From: Labyrinthula sp. Ha
Taxonomy: Eukaryota > Sar > Bigyra > Labyrinthulida > Labyrinthulaceae
NCBI GenBank assembly: GCA_015227615.1
Contig: JAALGZ010000007.1
Span: 1,426,001-1,490,000 of the forward strand
Length of the DNA stretch: 64,000 nt
Direction of reading: 5' to 3'
Below the pieces are notes generated by a model. It did no database searches and was not told the origin of the DNA. It worked only from the letters and a program-made list of their open reading frames with translations. Positions 36,801-49,679 of this stretch are shown piece by piece. Within the stretch, counting starts at the first letter, position 1; each line of letters starts with the position of its first letter. A program made the position numbers and the translations under genes.

Positions 36801-39670
36801 TCATATGGCCATATCCGGTGTTTAAAATCAACGTATAGTTTGAATGATTTGAAACGAATCAAACAAAAAATCATTTGATAATTGAAAACCTGCACAGAAT
36901 CCGAGACCTATGACTTTTATTTCTCCAAACATCTTTTATTTTGCTGCCCATTTGCTTATTGCTAGGGGCTAAACAGAGATTCAGTTAATTTTAGCGCATC
37001 TGCTTAGTATAACTCTTGGTTTGGTACGTGAAAAGTGAAGGTAAAGATATTTTACTTGCATTAACTGGGAGTAAATCCTATGGGGATACAATCGAAAATA
37101 TTAAGAGAGTGAAAACGTCATGTTTATCTTTCATAAGTGCGGAAAGAGTAACCCAATAAAATCGCAAGAAAAAACACAAAAAAATTAAAATTTGCAAAAC
37201 AAGTTAAAGCGGAGAACTGGAACCCGTAGGTATTCCTTTTATAACCAGGTTTAACTTAGAAATCTCAAATTTGGGCTTTTTATTTTTTACACCAAGATAC
37301 CTTCCGTTGATTTTGCTATGACATGAAATTCATTTTTAGATTTTGAAAGTTGAGATCATAACATTCAAGGTCATCATGATATTATTATCTTCGTTTATAG
37401 CTCTTTGAAAATATGATGTTTCTCTAGTATTTGGTAAGGAAGATGGTATATCCGAAACTTGGATAAAAAATTAGAGTGGCCACTCAATGGACAAAACTTT
37501 AATGTTAAGAAATATTCATATTTAGTGGTTTTGTTATTGCTAAATTAAAAGCACTCTAACCAAGAATGCCAGTATTAATGCATAGCGTCTTTCATTTCTT
37601 GAAATTAACAATTCCCACACCATATTTATTCATATATGGGCTCCATGACACTTGATCAAAATAATCATTGCCCTTTTCAGATTTCTTAGCAATATGAGAA
37701 TAAAAATATGTTCGGCAACTCGGAGTGAACTTAACCAAAAGGCAGAGATGTAATATCACAGCAAATTCCCTGACAACCAAAAAATATAGCCTGGGTTCCT
37801 GGAGCACATTGACAAAGACAAAATCCATGACACCAGCTAGTGAAAGATCTATTGTCTATTGCAACAACATGACCCTAGATGTTCCACATATATTTAACGG
37901 ACAATACTAATAAATATGATATAATATCCGCATATATCGCACTACCATAAGAAAAACTTACCCAATATTACTAATTATTACATTAAAATACTTTCAAGGC
38001 ACAGAAAAAAGCATCAAAACATATTTGATAAATCGTAGTAGTGGAAAAGGTTGTTCTATTCACTTTACGTCGACAGTTACTACCTTAGTTACTGAAAACT
38101 TAAAGTAAAGTTACCAATTGACAAGTCCAAGAGGTTCTCAATACTAATCTGGCCTAGTAAAACTGAAAAAAATAAGAATATTTCACTGAGATTGACAACA
38201 TGACTGCGCAACTGTCCTCTACACAAATAATACTTTAAAAGACGAGTTCCTACTTGAGTACCTCAAGTACACTCTTTAAATTACAATAACGTAAGAAAAC
38301 CTTTTAACGAAAACATTTTTGAGTGCGAATACTCTGAGCTAGCTTTCTTAGCACTCGTGAAATAGCCAAGCATTCTTGCTTTTTTATCCAAGATGTAATA
38401 AACCCTAAAATAAAAATAGTAAACATACCTCAAGGATATATAGTTAGTTCACTCATAGTACAAAAAGTAAACATCCAGATAGATAAGAGTACGCCTTTAG
38501 AACTATCAGTGCAATTTTCCATAAGTTGGAATGCTTCTCTCTGTTGACTTAGACTCATTGCACCCAAGTAATGTGCTAGTAAACAAGCAGTTTCTTATCA
38601 GATTTAACAATGATAGCATCTAACTCAAGAAACCATTGTAGGCTTAGAATGATATGTCTGCAGTAATTCAATTAGTACTAGCCCCATTTGTTCCTAAGAT
38701 GTATAAAATGAAGCAAAGATAAAATGTCACTTGATCTGAGCAAAAAAAAATAGTTGGATGGCACGTGATTGATTTTCAATGGACTTGATTTTCGGGCTAG
38801 TCGGTTCTAGAACGAAGAACATAAGATATAACTGACATTTGCAGTATTCTACTGGTACTAATAAGCTACTTGTGGGAGTATGAAGTTTAAAATGACCCAA
38901 CATAGGTGTTTAATGTTTCTTAAGGAAATATGAAGAATTTTACCTAAAATTTTCAAAAAGCTTAGAAACCCTGTTAACACATGTTGAAGAAAGTAGGTGT
39001 AAATTCTAAACCAATTGCGTCGTACAGAGAAGGATCTTTTGGTTGAAGAGAATTCCATTTCCTTTGAACAACCTGGTGTTAAGATCTTCCATAATTAAAC
39101 CACCGTGTTAAAAGAATTGAGGGCTGAGAAAACCTTAGATGAATTGTTGTTTTACCTTGATTTAAAGTTAATAGGATTACCTTACAGAATATTATGAAAG
39201 CTATTTATGAACTTTTGTTTCAAAACTCCATTCTTTTTTTGAGTAGAAGTCGGTTAGTTGAATATGTACTACTTAGAAGGCGGGGATTTAACAACCTATT
39301 ATATTAAAGCACTGCACTTTAAGGGTACACAGGGCAAACAATTCCTATGTTTCTTCTGTTTAAGTAGCCATTTGCGATTCTAACATCCAATCAATTTTAG
39401 ATATGGCAACAGAGACGCTCTAGACATAATATTAGTATGAAAGTCTTTCCTAATACGTCTACTTGCTTGATAAAATATCTCTAACACATAAATTTGTTAA
39501 GGTTCCCAAGCTAGAAGAGAATTAATGTAGAACAAACCTGGAGAACGTACTTGTACAAATAGAGCCAGCTTCTACCCAAATTGCCCAAAATTTTTTGATT
39601 AGCTAGTATTTCGTTTCAACTGTATTAACGTAATCGGAGAACCAGAGACAACAACTCTATTTTGTAAATT
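36801..39670. other. intergenic, no gene seen
   Basis: AT-rich tract between the MULE relic and the glucosyltransferase gene. Short frames (37592-37828 minus, 38858-39058 minus) show no family similarity. Confidence 0.5.
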
Positions 39671-42510
39671 ATGAATTTCAATGAAAAAGTAGATGATGAA
39701 ACAAGTAAGAAAATCTTAGCCAAACTAAAAAAAAGAAATAAATATTTAAATAAAACTTTAAGAAGAATAGAAACTGATTTAATAACAAAGAATAATAGAA
39801 TATTAAGAGCTAAAACAAAAGGTTTGAAGATTGAAAACAGAAAGTGGTCGAGCTTAAGTGATGAGGATGAACTAGAAGAAGGTAGTTCTTTAGCTGAAGA
39901 ACATGATAATAAAAGGAACGACGAAGAAAATATATTGAAATTGAATACAGAGCCCTCAAATGAGAAAGGAACAGCAAAAAATGACTCACCATCAATAATG
40001 AGTGTTTTTAGATCTGCCCTTGAAACAGCAGAATATGCAGTGGCATCAGCAATTCTTGAATTTCCTGCTGTAAAAAATGCTCTTTTTACAGAGGAAAAGG
40101 TAGAAGAAGTTGCCACTTCCTCGAACTCCACTCAAGAGCAAGAATCAATAGCAGTTTCGGTTGATTCTTGGGAGTTGACTTGCAGTGTATTGAGTGTGGA
40201 TAATTTTCCATTCAAAGAATCCGAAGGCTCTAATAGAAAATTCGAGGTGGAAATAAGAGTTGAAAATCAGGAAACTGTATTCTCATCGTCTGAGACAAAG
40301 GAAACATATTCTACTTTCTCTGAAACTGAGCAAATTTTAAGAATAGGAAATGAAGAGAAAAATGTGGAAGTTGAATTTACTTTATATACGGTATCAAGTT
40401 TTCTGACTACTTCTAGGAGAACTGTAATTGGTAGTTTTAAGGACTCGTTGAAAAACATTCTCTCAGATTCTTTTTCTTTCGAAGCAGCAAATCCTGATAA
40501 ACCTTTTGAAGTAACCTTCTGTCCTTGGGTATTAGATGAGGGTAGTTGTATTGTATTTGATCCTGATCTTTTATTACCTACCTCTATGCAATTCAAAATT
40601 ACACTTCCACCATCACAAAATACTCTGTTTCCGCTGGTCAATGTTTTATTTCACGATGCTTTTGAAGTTGTGTTAGATGAAAAAGAAATGAAGTACTATA
40701 GACGTTATCCAAGGATGTTAGAACTTAAGGAGCAAGAAAGAGGAAAGAAACATTTAATGGTTGTATCAAGGGGAACCAGGGGTGATGTTCAACCGTATTT
40801 CTTTTCATAATTTTATTTTAGGTTCATTGCGTTAGCCCAAGGGTTTACTAAAGTTCTGGGATGGACCGTGACAATTGTTACAGAAGAACGCTATAGACCT
40901 TTGATTGAAAAATATAGTGATGATTCACGTATTTCTTTTTACTGTATTCATTCTTAGAGTCATTGAGATTTTTGAATAGTGGTGGAGATACTGAGAAACG
41001 AATAACATCTTTTTGGGCGCAATGGGCATTTCGACAAAAAAATAATCTTCTTCAACTCTTTATGTTGGCAAAATCTGAACGAGAATTTTTTGATAGTGAA
41101 CCTGCATTTTATTTCTTTGGTTCAGTCTTGAAACCAGATTTGCTCATCTGTGGTTTTACAACTATTAATCTTGCTATGATTGTTTCTGAGAGTTTAAGTA
41201 TACCCATGGTAGGGTTTTTCCTCCAACCTAGCGTAATTCCGAGTGAACAGTATCCCGCAATAAATAAAATTGGTGGAGCAGTTGATCTTGAAAATACTGA
41301 ACAGGATCTGTTAAAGGTAGTTAAAGAGCTCGAGGTGCTTGAGCACGTACAAAACCACAGATGGAACTATCGATTCAAACAATTTTTTGAAAATAACCCT
41401 CTTGATTCAACGTCAATGCTAAACACCTTGCGAAATTTACGTGGTTTGCACTCGTTTTCGCAAAGAACAAACTCTATGTCTGTGCTGTTGAATAACAAAA
41501 TTCCTATTATTATACCTATTAACCAGCATTGTTTCAAGGGAAAACCAGCAGATTGGCATGAAAATATTCATCTTACCGAATATATATTTCTAAGGCAGTT
41601 AGCAAGCCTACAAAATTCAACTAAGAAAAAGGATGAACTTAAACCTGCTCTACAAGAGTTCATCAATGTTGGAAAACAGAAAGGTGAAAAAATAGTTGTG
41701 CTGTGTTTTAGTTCAATGCCAGTTTCTGCTGAGAGAATATTAGAAATATCACACTTAATTGTACACAAGACAAATCATAGAATACGTTTAGTCTCTTTGG
41801 TCGGAAACAGTATGGATTCCTTAGAAAAAAAGATGGAAACAGAGAAAGTAGATACTAGGAAGCTTTTTCTGGACAGAGGTGCACCATTCGGAGTATTGTT
41901 TCCTCAAGCTGATTTTATCATCATGCATGGTGGCCTTGGAACAACAGCTGAGTGCTTGAAATGTGGAGTACCTTGTATGGTTACAGGTGTTTTGGTAATG
42001 GATCAGAGGTTTTGGGGTCAGCAGGTTAACAACCTTGGTGTTGGTCCGCCACCGGTGCATGTAAGTGATCTTCACAAAAAGGTGGTCGAACATGTTAATA
42101 AAGCATTGGCTCAGGGAAGTGTATATCAAAAGAATGCGAAACTTCTTGCTTCTAGAATAAAACCCCAGTTTGAAGCCTGGCTTAAAGATCATGGTGATGA
42201 CCTCAAGGATGTAAAAATGACGCTTCTAGAGGAGTTGTATCTCAATGGAATACTGCAGAGTGCTTTGGACATTAAGACATTCTTAGACAGTAGACAGTGT
42301 TTGCCAATAAAGTTTGAAAAAGAAGAGAACATGGAAAACAACACAGCGTTTGTTCAGAGTCTGGCTACAGATTTTGGAAAAATGGTTGCGGATGAAACCC
42401 AAGTGTTTGGGCAAAAGTTATCCAAAAATTTTAGAATTAAGAAAACTCAGTCTGTTAACGCAGCTTCAAGAATAATACGGGGCACTAGATATAAGAAAGT
42501 TCAAGGATAG
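39671..42510 (+). CDS. sterol 3-beta-glucosyltransferase-like (UGT80/Atg26 family)
   Basis: Three exons, 39671-40794, 40822-40928 and 40958-42510, give 927 residues. The introns are 27 bp (40795-40821) and 29 bp (40929-40957). Splicing the first restores the hallmark GTRGDVQPFIALAQGF (about 367-382). The GT-B C-terminal half carries the nucleotide-sugar signature ADFIIMHGGLGTTAECLKC...DQRFWGQQV (about 725-770). The enzyme class transfers glucose from UDP-glucose to membrane sterols. Ahead of the catalytic domain are a lysine- and glutamate-rich, probably helical region (1-95) and a beta-rich segment (about 155-270, VDSWELTCSVLSVDNFPF) that could be a C2-like membrane-binding domain. No GRAM or PH domain as in yeast Atg26 is recognised. 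The stop is 83 bp from the convergent IWS1 stop. Confidence 0.86.
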
Positions 42511-42593
42511 TTTTCTTGTATAGCAGTTATACTGCTTGCATGTATATAGCAGGTTTTGGTGAACCATAAAAGCTTAAGAAGTAAAATATAAAC

Positions 42594-43832
42594 TTACACT
42601 TTTCGCCTCTTGTTGAGGTTCAGCTTCTTTTCCATCCTTTCTTTCTTGCTTGATTTTGCACCACTCTTTACCTGAGTGGACATTCCCATACCACCACTCT
42701 GAACATTTCTGGTAAAAGTGAACTCCTGCTGCTGGGGAATTTGGGCCCTATAACGAGGCTTAATTTGTTCACCATCCTTGTCCGTGATATCCTTCAACAA
42801 ACCAGAGCTTTTTCCAATTTTCCTCTTCTTGCCTAACCCAACAGTATGGCTTCGATCATGAGATAACCCTTGAAGTTTTTCCAGCATTTTAAAGTCATCA
42901 CTTCTTCCAAAGATTCCCCGAGACCATTTCTGCACCAGTTTTCTCAAGAACACTCTATTTTCCTTTGTTTCTCTTTCACTGTCTCGCAGGTAACTAATAA
43001 CTTTCCCAAATTTTGCTCGGCTTAGATGCTCTACATCAATTGGAAGTTTGTTAACCACTTTGTATATTTTTGTCCTTAATCCAAGATTAGGCAATTCAAC
43101 TTCATCCTGGTGGTTTTTAATAGGCCTTAACCACTGGCCTACAACTTGAAGTAAATTGCGCTCCAACAGCACAATATGGAAATCGTTTTTGTTCATTATT
43201 TCCAGAACTTCAGGGAGAAGCTTTATTTTATTCAATGCAATCTCTCCCCTTCTTCTTAAAGTAACATCTTGGTTATAGGCCGCATCCATCTTCATTAGAA
43301 TATCATGAACGATTTCCTCTTTTTCATCTTCGGTCATTCGAGCTCCTCTTCTAACCTTGCTTCTTTTAATGTTGTTCAATACCTCATCCATGACATTTAG
43401 TTCTTGTTTCTCTTCCTTTTGCTCATCTTCATCATAGTAATTCTTATTTTCTTCGTTTCCGTAAGTATAATCTTGATCATCAGTTGCAACTTCCTCGGTA
43501 TATGAAGGTTGCTTCTCTTGAGTCCTTGTTTTATTTTCTTCCTCTTCATCAGAAGAATCAGAATCGAAAAGATCTTTATCATCTTTGTCCAACTGTTTTG
43601 AAGAAGTTTTGGGTGCTACAGAGTCATCATCATCGTCAGCACCAAACAAAGAATCATCATCAGAATCGGGGCTCGCTTCCTCCTTCTTAGAGTCAACATT
43701 ATTAGAAGCAGATAAATCTTCTTCCTTACTCTCTTTACTATCCTTGGATTCAGCTGAAGTTAAGTTTTTTTCATTAGTTTCTGTATCTTTCGATACTTTC
43801 ACATCTTTTTCTTTTTCATCTTCTGAAACCAT
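42594..43832 (-). CDS. IWS1: IWS1/Spn1 transcription elongation factor
   Basis: A 412-residue intronless protein. Residues 1-140 are acidic and serine-rich (DSDDDSLFGADDDDD), as in IWS1 proteins. The conserved helical TFIIS N-terminal-like (LW) domain covers about 190-305, with ALNKIKLLPEVLEIMNKNDF, LLQVVGQWLRP, LPNLGLRTKIYKVVNKLPI and LRKLVQKWSRGIFG. The C-terminus is basic (KKERMEKKLNLNKRRKV). IWS1 binds the histone chaperone Spt6 and RNA polymerase II and supports elongation, mRNA processing and chromatin marking. The start at 43830-43832 is the only ATG ahead of the acidic region. It converges on the glucosyltransferase gene. Confidence 0.93.
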   Translation of the reverse strand: MVSEDEKEKDVKVSKDTETNEKNLTSAESKDSKESKEEDLSASNNVDSKKEEASPDSDDDSLFGADDDDDSVAPKTSSKQLDKDDKDLFDSDSSDEEEENKTRTQEKQPSYTEEVATDDQDYTYGNEENKNYYDEDEQKEEKQELNVMDEVLNNIKRSKVRRGARMTEDEKEEIVHDILMKMDAAYNQDVTLRRRGEIALNKIKLLPEVLEIMNKNDFHIVLLERNLLQVVGQWLRPIKNHQDEVELPNLGLRTKIYKVVNKLPIDVEHLSRAKFGKVISYLRDSERETKENRVFLRKLVQKWSRGIFGRSDDFKMLEKLQGLSHDRSHTVGLGKKRKIGKSSGLLKDITDKDGEQIKPRYRAQIPQQQEFTFTRNVQSGGMGMSTQVKSGAKSSKKERMEKKLNLNKRRKV

Positions 43833-45222
43833 TTTGGGCTCTTGCGAAATATGTCTTTCATTTCAATAATCCCAAATGGTAGTTATACAATGTGATCCAT
43901 AATCTGCCAAAATATTCACAAAAACAAGAACACGAGACGATTCTTTCTACTTCAGTCTCGTTAGAATCTAATTAGCAACATACTGCTTAAACTATGCATA
44001 AGTGTTGCTCTCTATACTAGGAAAAGATAGGTACTTGGTGGGAGTAGAGGATCAGCGCTCTTTTGTGCTTTGTTATTGTTTCTTGAATTGCTATATATTT
44101 CGTGTCTTCTGGAACAGTTCAGATTCACATTTGGCATTCTGAAGAAACCTTTTTATATTAAAGGGGAAATCTTTTTTATTTTATAGAACGACTAAAATTA
44201 TTCCACACCCTTATTCGGTCTAAGAGGACCTATCATCCCATGAACTGGAAGAAGTTTTGAACAATATAAAGATCAGATGTTATTAATACTCCTATATGAA
44301 GCCGATTGTTAGTACTCAGTCAATTGATCTGAAGTAATGATATCAATTAAGAATATAAAATAAAAAACTGGATGTACAATTGGTGTCAGGAACTTTGATA
44401 AAACACGAGTATTCTAGCAGTGAATGCTGGCTACCTTTTTTATGTTCTACTGAAGACTAAGCTGATTTCTACCTTCGGGTTGTAAATTAGGGAATTTAAC
44501 AAACTTTTTTTTTAAACTTATATACTCAATGAAAAACGACTGAAATGGGATGCAAAAGGTTTCAACATGTACTAGAATTTATGACTTACCTTTGGGTATT
44601 TTGCACAGGACATTGATGCAGATTCCAGTAGAATATAATTACGTTAAAGTCGTTGCGGTTTACTTAGCCAATATAAATATTTATGTGATACAGTAAACTT
44701 CAAAGAAGAAAACATCTTATGAGGAGTGATTCTAGAGTTTCTCTTGAATGCTCAAACTCTTCAATGCGTTTCACCACTTAATCTGTATATGTTTGGTAGA
44801 AAAGAAAGCTAAGTTTCATGGATTTGTTTTCCAATTAAGAAATTGTCCAAGCAAAGGCATAATTCTACTCACATATATTATTTTTATGCTATTGGATATG
44901 CAGATTTACTTGGTTGCAGACTCTGTTCCATTCATAAAGAAGCATTCAAAGATATCAACTAGTTAAATAAGTCCTTTTGACTCCGGACACTGGTACTCCT
45001 AATTCTCATTGGCTTTGTCTTTAAACTTCTCAAAATTATCGTAAAAACCCAATTTCAGTTAAATCATAAAGGGAAAAATCAAGTACAAAGATAAAACCCG
45101 AATAGCAAAACAAACAAGAATGAATCAGAAAATGTTAAGTTTAATCTTCTGTTCAAGATTGAATAAAAGTTCAAGTAAAAACAAATACTCAGAACATTCT
45201 AGAAAAAGGATCAAGTGATCAG
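43833..45222. other. intergenic, no gene seen
   Basis: AT-rich. It includes the upstream side of IWS1. A 72-codon frame at 44748-44966 is not convincing. Confidence 0.5.
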
Positions 45223-45530
45223 ATGACAGAAGATGAAATTTCAACGCTTAATTCGGGCACAATTGATCTATTCATGGTAAAGAGAGTTCAATAGTGAGTC
45301 TTCTAAAGAGAAAAAATGCAAGGCTTTATATACAAGCTCCTCTCAATGTGGATGAAGCAGATAAAGAACATATGACATATCTAAGAGTATTTTTAAACAG
45401 AAAGAGGTGTTCTAGGGAATGGACTGTTTTCTTATATTCTAATGTTTTTAATGCTGGGAGGGGTTGTTTGTATATAGTTCACAAAAAGTTCAAGAAAGCT
45501 AATCAAGAAAACGCGATAGTACTTGAGTAA
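45223..45530 (+). CDS. possible two-exon gene for a 91-residue unknown protein
   Basis: An ATG at 45223 opens 18 codons (MTEDEISTLNSGTIDLFM). A 32-bp GT-AG intron (45277-45308, GTAAAG...TAAAG) then joins, exactly in phase, to a frame ending with TAA at 45528-45530. Exon 2 has coding-like composition (RLYIQAPLNVDEADKEHM, then RKRCSREWTVFLY). The intron fits the size class of the certain genes here, although its acceptor lacks the usual pyrimidine-TAG. No family is recognised and no neighbour suggests a role. It could instead be a chance frame or a gene fragment. Confidence 0.38.
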
Positions 45531-46439
45531 TAGATAAAGCTTTTCGAATATCACTAAATTATTTTTGTTGCGTCACAAACGCTTAAGTTTAGCAATTTTA
45601 TTTGCTTTCAACCCAAATATACGTCTTTTAAATTTCGACATTCAATGATCACTTTTCTTACAACTTTCATTGCCTTACTGTAAATATTTAATTACAAATT
45701 TATGTATATAGCTTAGGATATTTTTGGGAAGTTATGCAAAATATTTAATTCCGTTCTCATCTTTATGGAGGGCATAGTGAGGGCGATGAGCCAAGTAATG
45801 AGGTAATTTCCAAATGCGCGATTCAAACCAAACTTCAAAAGTTAAGATTGATTATAAACACAAGTAGATTTGATTCCATAGAATTATTAGAAGAATTCAA
45901 TTTAGCATTAAGGTTCTAGCTTTTACTGTTTACGCTGTACCTTGTAGCAAGCTTTTTGTGAATCAGCGATGCGCAGAAAAAAAATTTAACATTACTTTAT
46001 CTGAATCGGAAATGTACAGAATGCACATTGCATTGTTCTTTTGTAAAATATAGAGGTGACCGAGAATAAAGTGGAGTACGGTACAATTGTATTTTTGAAA
46101 AAAAAATACTTGGGTGCATCAAATTATGAGGAGTACCTAACACCAGAGTCAAGAACTCCATGTCGCACTTGTCTTCAGTTATTTCTATAAGTAATTCAGA
46201 ACTGGTAAGCATAGAACGAGTGTTTTATGAGTAGTATTAAAATTGAAATAAACTTTAGTTGTTAAGAATTAATTCTGAAAGGAAGATTGAACAGCAAATT
46301 TGTTACACCTCGGAGATGCTCTGCACCTTTGCACAATACCTCCACTAGCTGTAAAATGCAAATCTAACCTTGTAAGCCGCTAAACAAAGTACAATATATG
46401 AACTGTTTCAGGGGTAGAACCTAAACTAGATAGAAAGAT
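45531..46439. other. intergenic, no gene seen apart from a dispersed repeat
   Basis: AT-rich; holds dispersed-repeat copy B. It ends at the left breakpoint of the large tandem duplication at 46440. Confidence 0.5.
45800..46180. repeat. dispersed repeat, copy B
   Basis: Shares ordered blocks with 12585-12935 (GATTCCATAGAATTA near 45874, a TTAAGGTTCTAGCTTTTACTG block, TTATGAGGAGTACC near 46115). The similarity is old and judged by eye. Confidence 0.35.
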
Positions 46440-49008
46440 AGCTGAGTATATTACTATAAAATTCATTATCTATGAGTTTCTCCCCCAAACATGGTATTCT
46501 ACTAAGAAAGTACTCTAGCTTCTAAGAGTCTTAATTATTTCAAAGAGACTTGCTAGAGCATAACTAAGAGAATGTTTTAAATATATGCTTTTAGCTATGA
46601 TGTCAAATCTAATTAATTTTTATAATATAGCGGATTTTATTCTTTGTGGCAAAATAATAGCTGAAAAAATACAAAACTATTCTAGATAATGGAACTCCCC
46701 ATTGGCTTTCATCACAAGTATTGTCAGTTCTTGAGGTCATGTGATTCAACATGAATTTTTGCATGTCCTATACTTAGCTCACAGGCAACTTCAGCCAATT
46801 GGTAAAAAATCAGTGATCTTGTTTGAAGAATTTGACATTTGGTCAAGAACATTGGTGAAGGCAGGAATCTCAATATTGATGGCTTTGTTGAATTTATAAG
46901 TATGCACCGGGGTGATTAGATAAAACTTAAGTGTGCAGTATCTCACTGGTGTAATCTAATATTGGCACTCCTAGAATACCAAGGTCTCAATTATTAAAAC
47001 ATGAACATCAATAAAACTGGCTCGAAAACAGAAAGTGTTTATCTTTTTTGTTGGTTTGAAGTGAGTTCAAAGGAACTAAAAAAACTTTTTCTGTGTATTA
47101 TTAGAATAATATGAATATTTCCTTGATTTTCCCCTCATCTCTGCCCTGTTATTACAACGCCTGAGTTTAATGGTAATGAGCATGTATTTTCTACCTTTTT
47201 GAAAATTAAATGGTGACAAAGCAGTTATTCTGAAGAATTATGCTTTGTGTATATTTTGTTAGCGTTAGGATCTCAATGTTGACTCGAGAAAATCATAGTT
47301 CCTGTAGTTACGCCTTCTCATGCTCCACATATGAATGGAGTTCTAATGATTGTTTCAGCTTTATCGTCTTTTGCCAAAGTTCACAAAGTGTTAATAGTCC
47401 TTAGTAGTAAACTTAATTATTAAATGTTAAACTTTCCGTATAAAACCTTTTCCATGGTTTCTAGCCAAGTTAGATTAAAAATAGCGGCAAAAATATATTA
47501 GTTATCATCTTGAGGTAATTATTACCGATGGAATTTCAGACAACAACAGAGATTTTCGAGATGGAATCCCTCGTTCCTCTAAGAACTCAGCGGAAACCTT
47601 ATTAGCGAGGCAATCACAAGCAATATTTTTAGATCGTTACCTTTCAGTTAAACACGCAGAATTCAACATATAAGACACCTTGATATACGTCATAAGGTCA
47701 ATTTCACGTTGTGATAATGAATTCAACTAATTTTTTTATGACTCCATAGCTTAGCAAAAACTAAACTGCAATCGTTTAGCTTTTTCGATGTACATACACA
47801 TGTGTCTTTTAAAGAAGGTACTTAAGTCATATTCCCGAGTTGGTTTGAATTGGTAAATTTGTTCTACAAAGTTTATGGCCAGGTTTAGAATCATCAGAGC
47901 TGTCAACAATAAAATAAAACACCTTAGCATATATATTTTAAAGTCTTGTTTTTAAGAAAATGTATACCTAGGATGCATTTTAAAAGTGACCTATGAATTC
48001 CATCCTTAGGTACAAGGTAATGAAAGGCAAACGATTCAAAAAAAAAATCCATTGGTGGGCTTTATGTCTCTATTGTCTAATAAATTGATAAAGAAGATGA
48101 ATAATAGCTGAAAATAAACCTTTAACATAGAAGCATTACTCGGCTTCTAATAAGAGTTATTACTAAGCAGAGGGTCAAATATGAACTAGAAACCAGTACA
48201 CCTTGGTTGCAATGAAATGCTACTGGCAAAGAAGATGTCCAACTCGTGCAAAATGCAAAATTCGAGCAGTTTTATGAATACCAGGGGTGCAAATTTTTTA
48301 TTAATACTTGAAAAATATTCCCTATATATATATTAAACACAGTTGAAGTAATGAACATAAAATTCAATAGAAATCTTTAGATAACTGACACCCTTTAGAG
48401 AGGCTTACAATATCGAGCGGACGGTACCTGTATAAGCCCACTAATGCAACTAGTGAAGCGTTCGTTTCATGTACATATATCTTTGCCTTTAAAGTTTCTT
48501 ATGGGAGTTGTCAATGTTTCAAAGGTTCTTTATATGATTCATGTGCCAAGAAGTCTAGAAAAAGTTTACTCTAATTTGTTCTACTAGTTGGCAACAACAA
48601 GCAGCGATTTAGCATAGAACCAGGTTGTTACTTGCCAGCTTCAATGTTAGATATCTTCACCGGTGAAAATATTATTTTATCAAAGTTAGTTGGCCATTTT
48701 TCTTAGGGATTATTATCTTTGGAAATCTGGATGTTTTTCTGTAGGATGTCTGTTTTGACAGCTGACAAGCAATTGAAAGATCTCTGATAGAATGATAGAA
48801 CAATTTCTCTATAATTAATCTCTATCGTGATATTAGTAGCTTCTAGAAACATTCTGCTAAGAATCCTGTATGTACTTTTTCTGTTATTTCAAAAATTAGG
48901 CCATTCTATTGTTCCAATACAGCATAATAATTCTTTCGACAGGCGCAGATCTTCGCTGCGTTCGATTTAGAAAACAAAAGGCTGTCCAAGATAACCAAAC
49001 AAACTTGT
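46440..49008. repeat. tandem-duplication spacer, copy 1
   Basis: About 2.57 kb nearly identical to 59571-62141. I counted roughly 15-20 differences by eye, bunched in the first ~100 bp and in the last ~35 bp. No gene is visible within it. Its left edge, 46440, corresponds to the TAG stop of the beta-helix gene in the other copy; further left the similarity ends, so no gene tail precedes it. Confidence 0.92.
49004..49008. repeat. target-site duplication, left
   Basis: CTTGT here and CTTAT at 56011-56015 flank the retroelement. The unoccupied site in the second unit reads CTTGT (62137-62141), which fixes the insertion point and a 5-bp duplication with one later change. Confidence 0.75.
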
Positions 49009-49256
49009 ATTCGTTTATAGTCACAAAAAATAAACTTCTTTTTATAAAACTCTACGGACTCTAAGAGGAAAACTGTATCGGCTTATTCTCAGAGTAGTTT
49101 GCTGCGTAAAAGTTGAATAAGATGTAAATTAATAAACTCTCTTTTCAAGACTTCCCTCAAATCTTAACGGTTCTATTTCAAAGAAAAAACTATACCAAAA
49201 TATTAACAACTGGTAATAGAATACATTTCAGTTCATATTTCGAACTCAAACCAACA
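49009..49256 (-). repeat. long terminal repeat (3' LTR of the element)
   Basis: 248 bp matching 55764-56010. On the element's sense strand the LTR begins TGTT; it is preceded by a purine-rich AAAAATGGGG stretch suited to a polypurine tract. The two LTRs differ at very roughly 15% of positions by eye, indicating an old insertion. Confidence 0.85.
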
Positions 49257-49679
49257 ATACCCCATTTTTATTACTAGAGTTAATTTCCTACAGCTAACCA
49301 TCCTCAGCGTAGGCTGTTTTTCCTGCTAAATAAATCTAACTTTTTAACTTGCTTCTCAAAACGTGCTTCAATAATTTAGTAAAACTTCTCTTGTTAGCAA
49401 CTGTTGCCAACCACTTCTACAAACACACATTATTTATCAAAATTTCTGGTTTCTAGAGAATCTGACAACTTTCCGTAAACGCCGATTAATAATTCCTTGA
49501 TACACTTTTGAATAAGTTTCCAAACGTGGGTTGCAACTTCTATTTAGCAGATATTTTCATCCACAGCAAATTATCCATGTACTTAATATTGTTTTTCTTG
49601 AAAATACCCATAGCTAAAGATCTTTTACTCGGAAATATCCAGAGAAAAACAACAGTGTTCTCCATTAATTTTTAAAATT

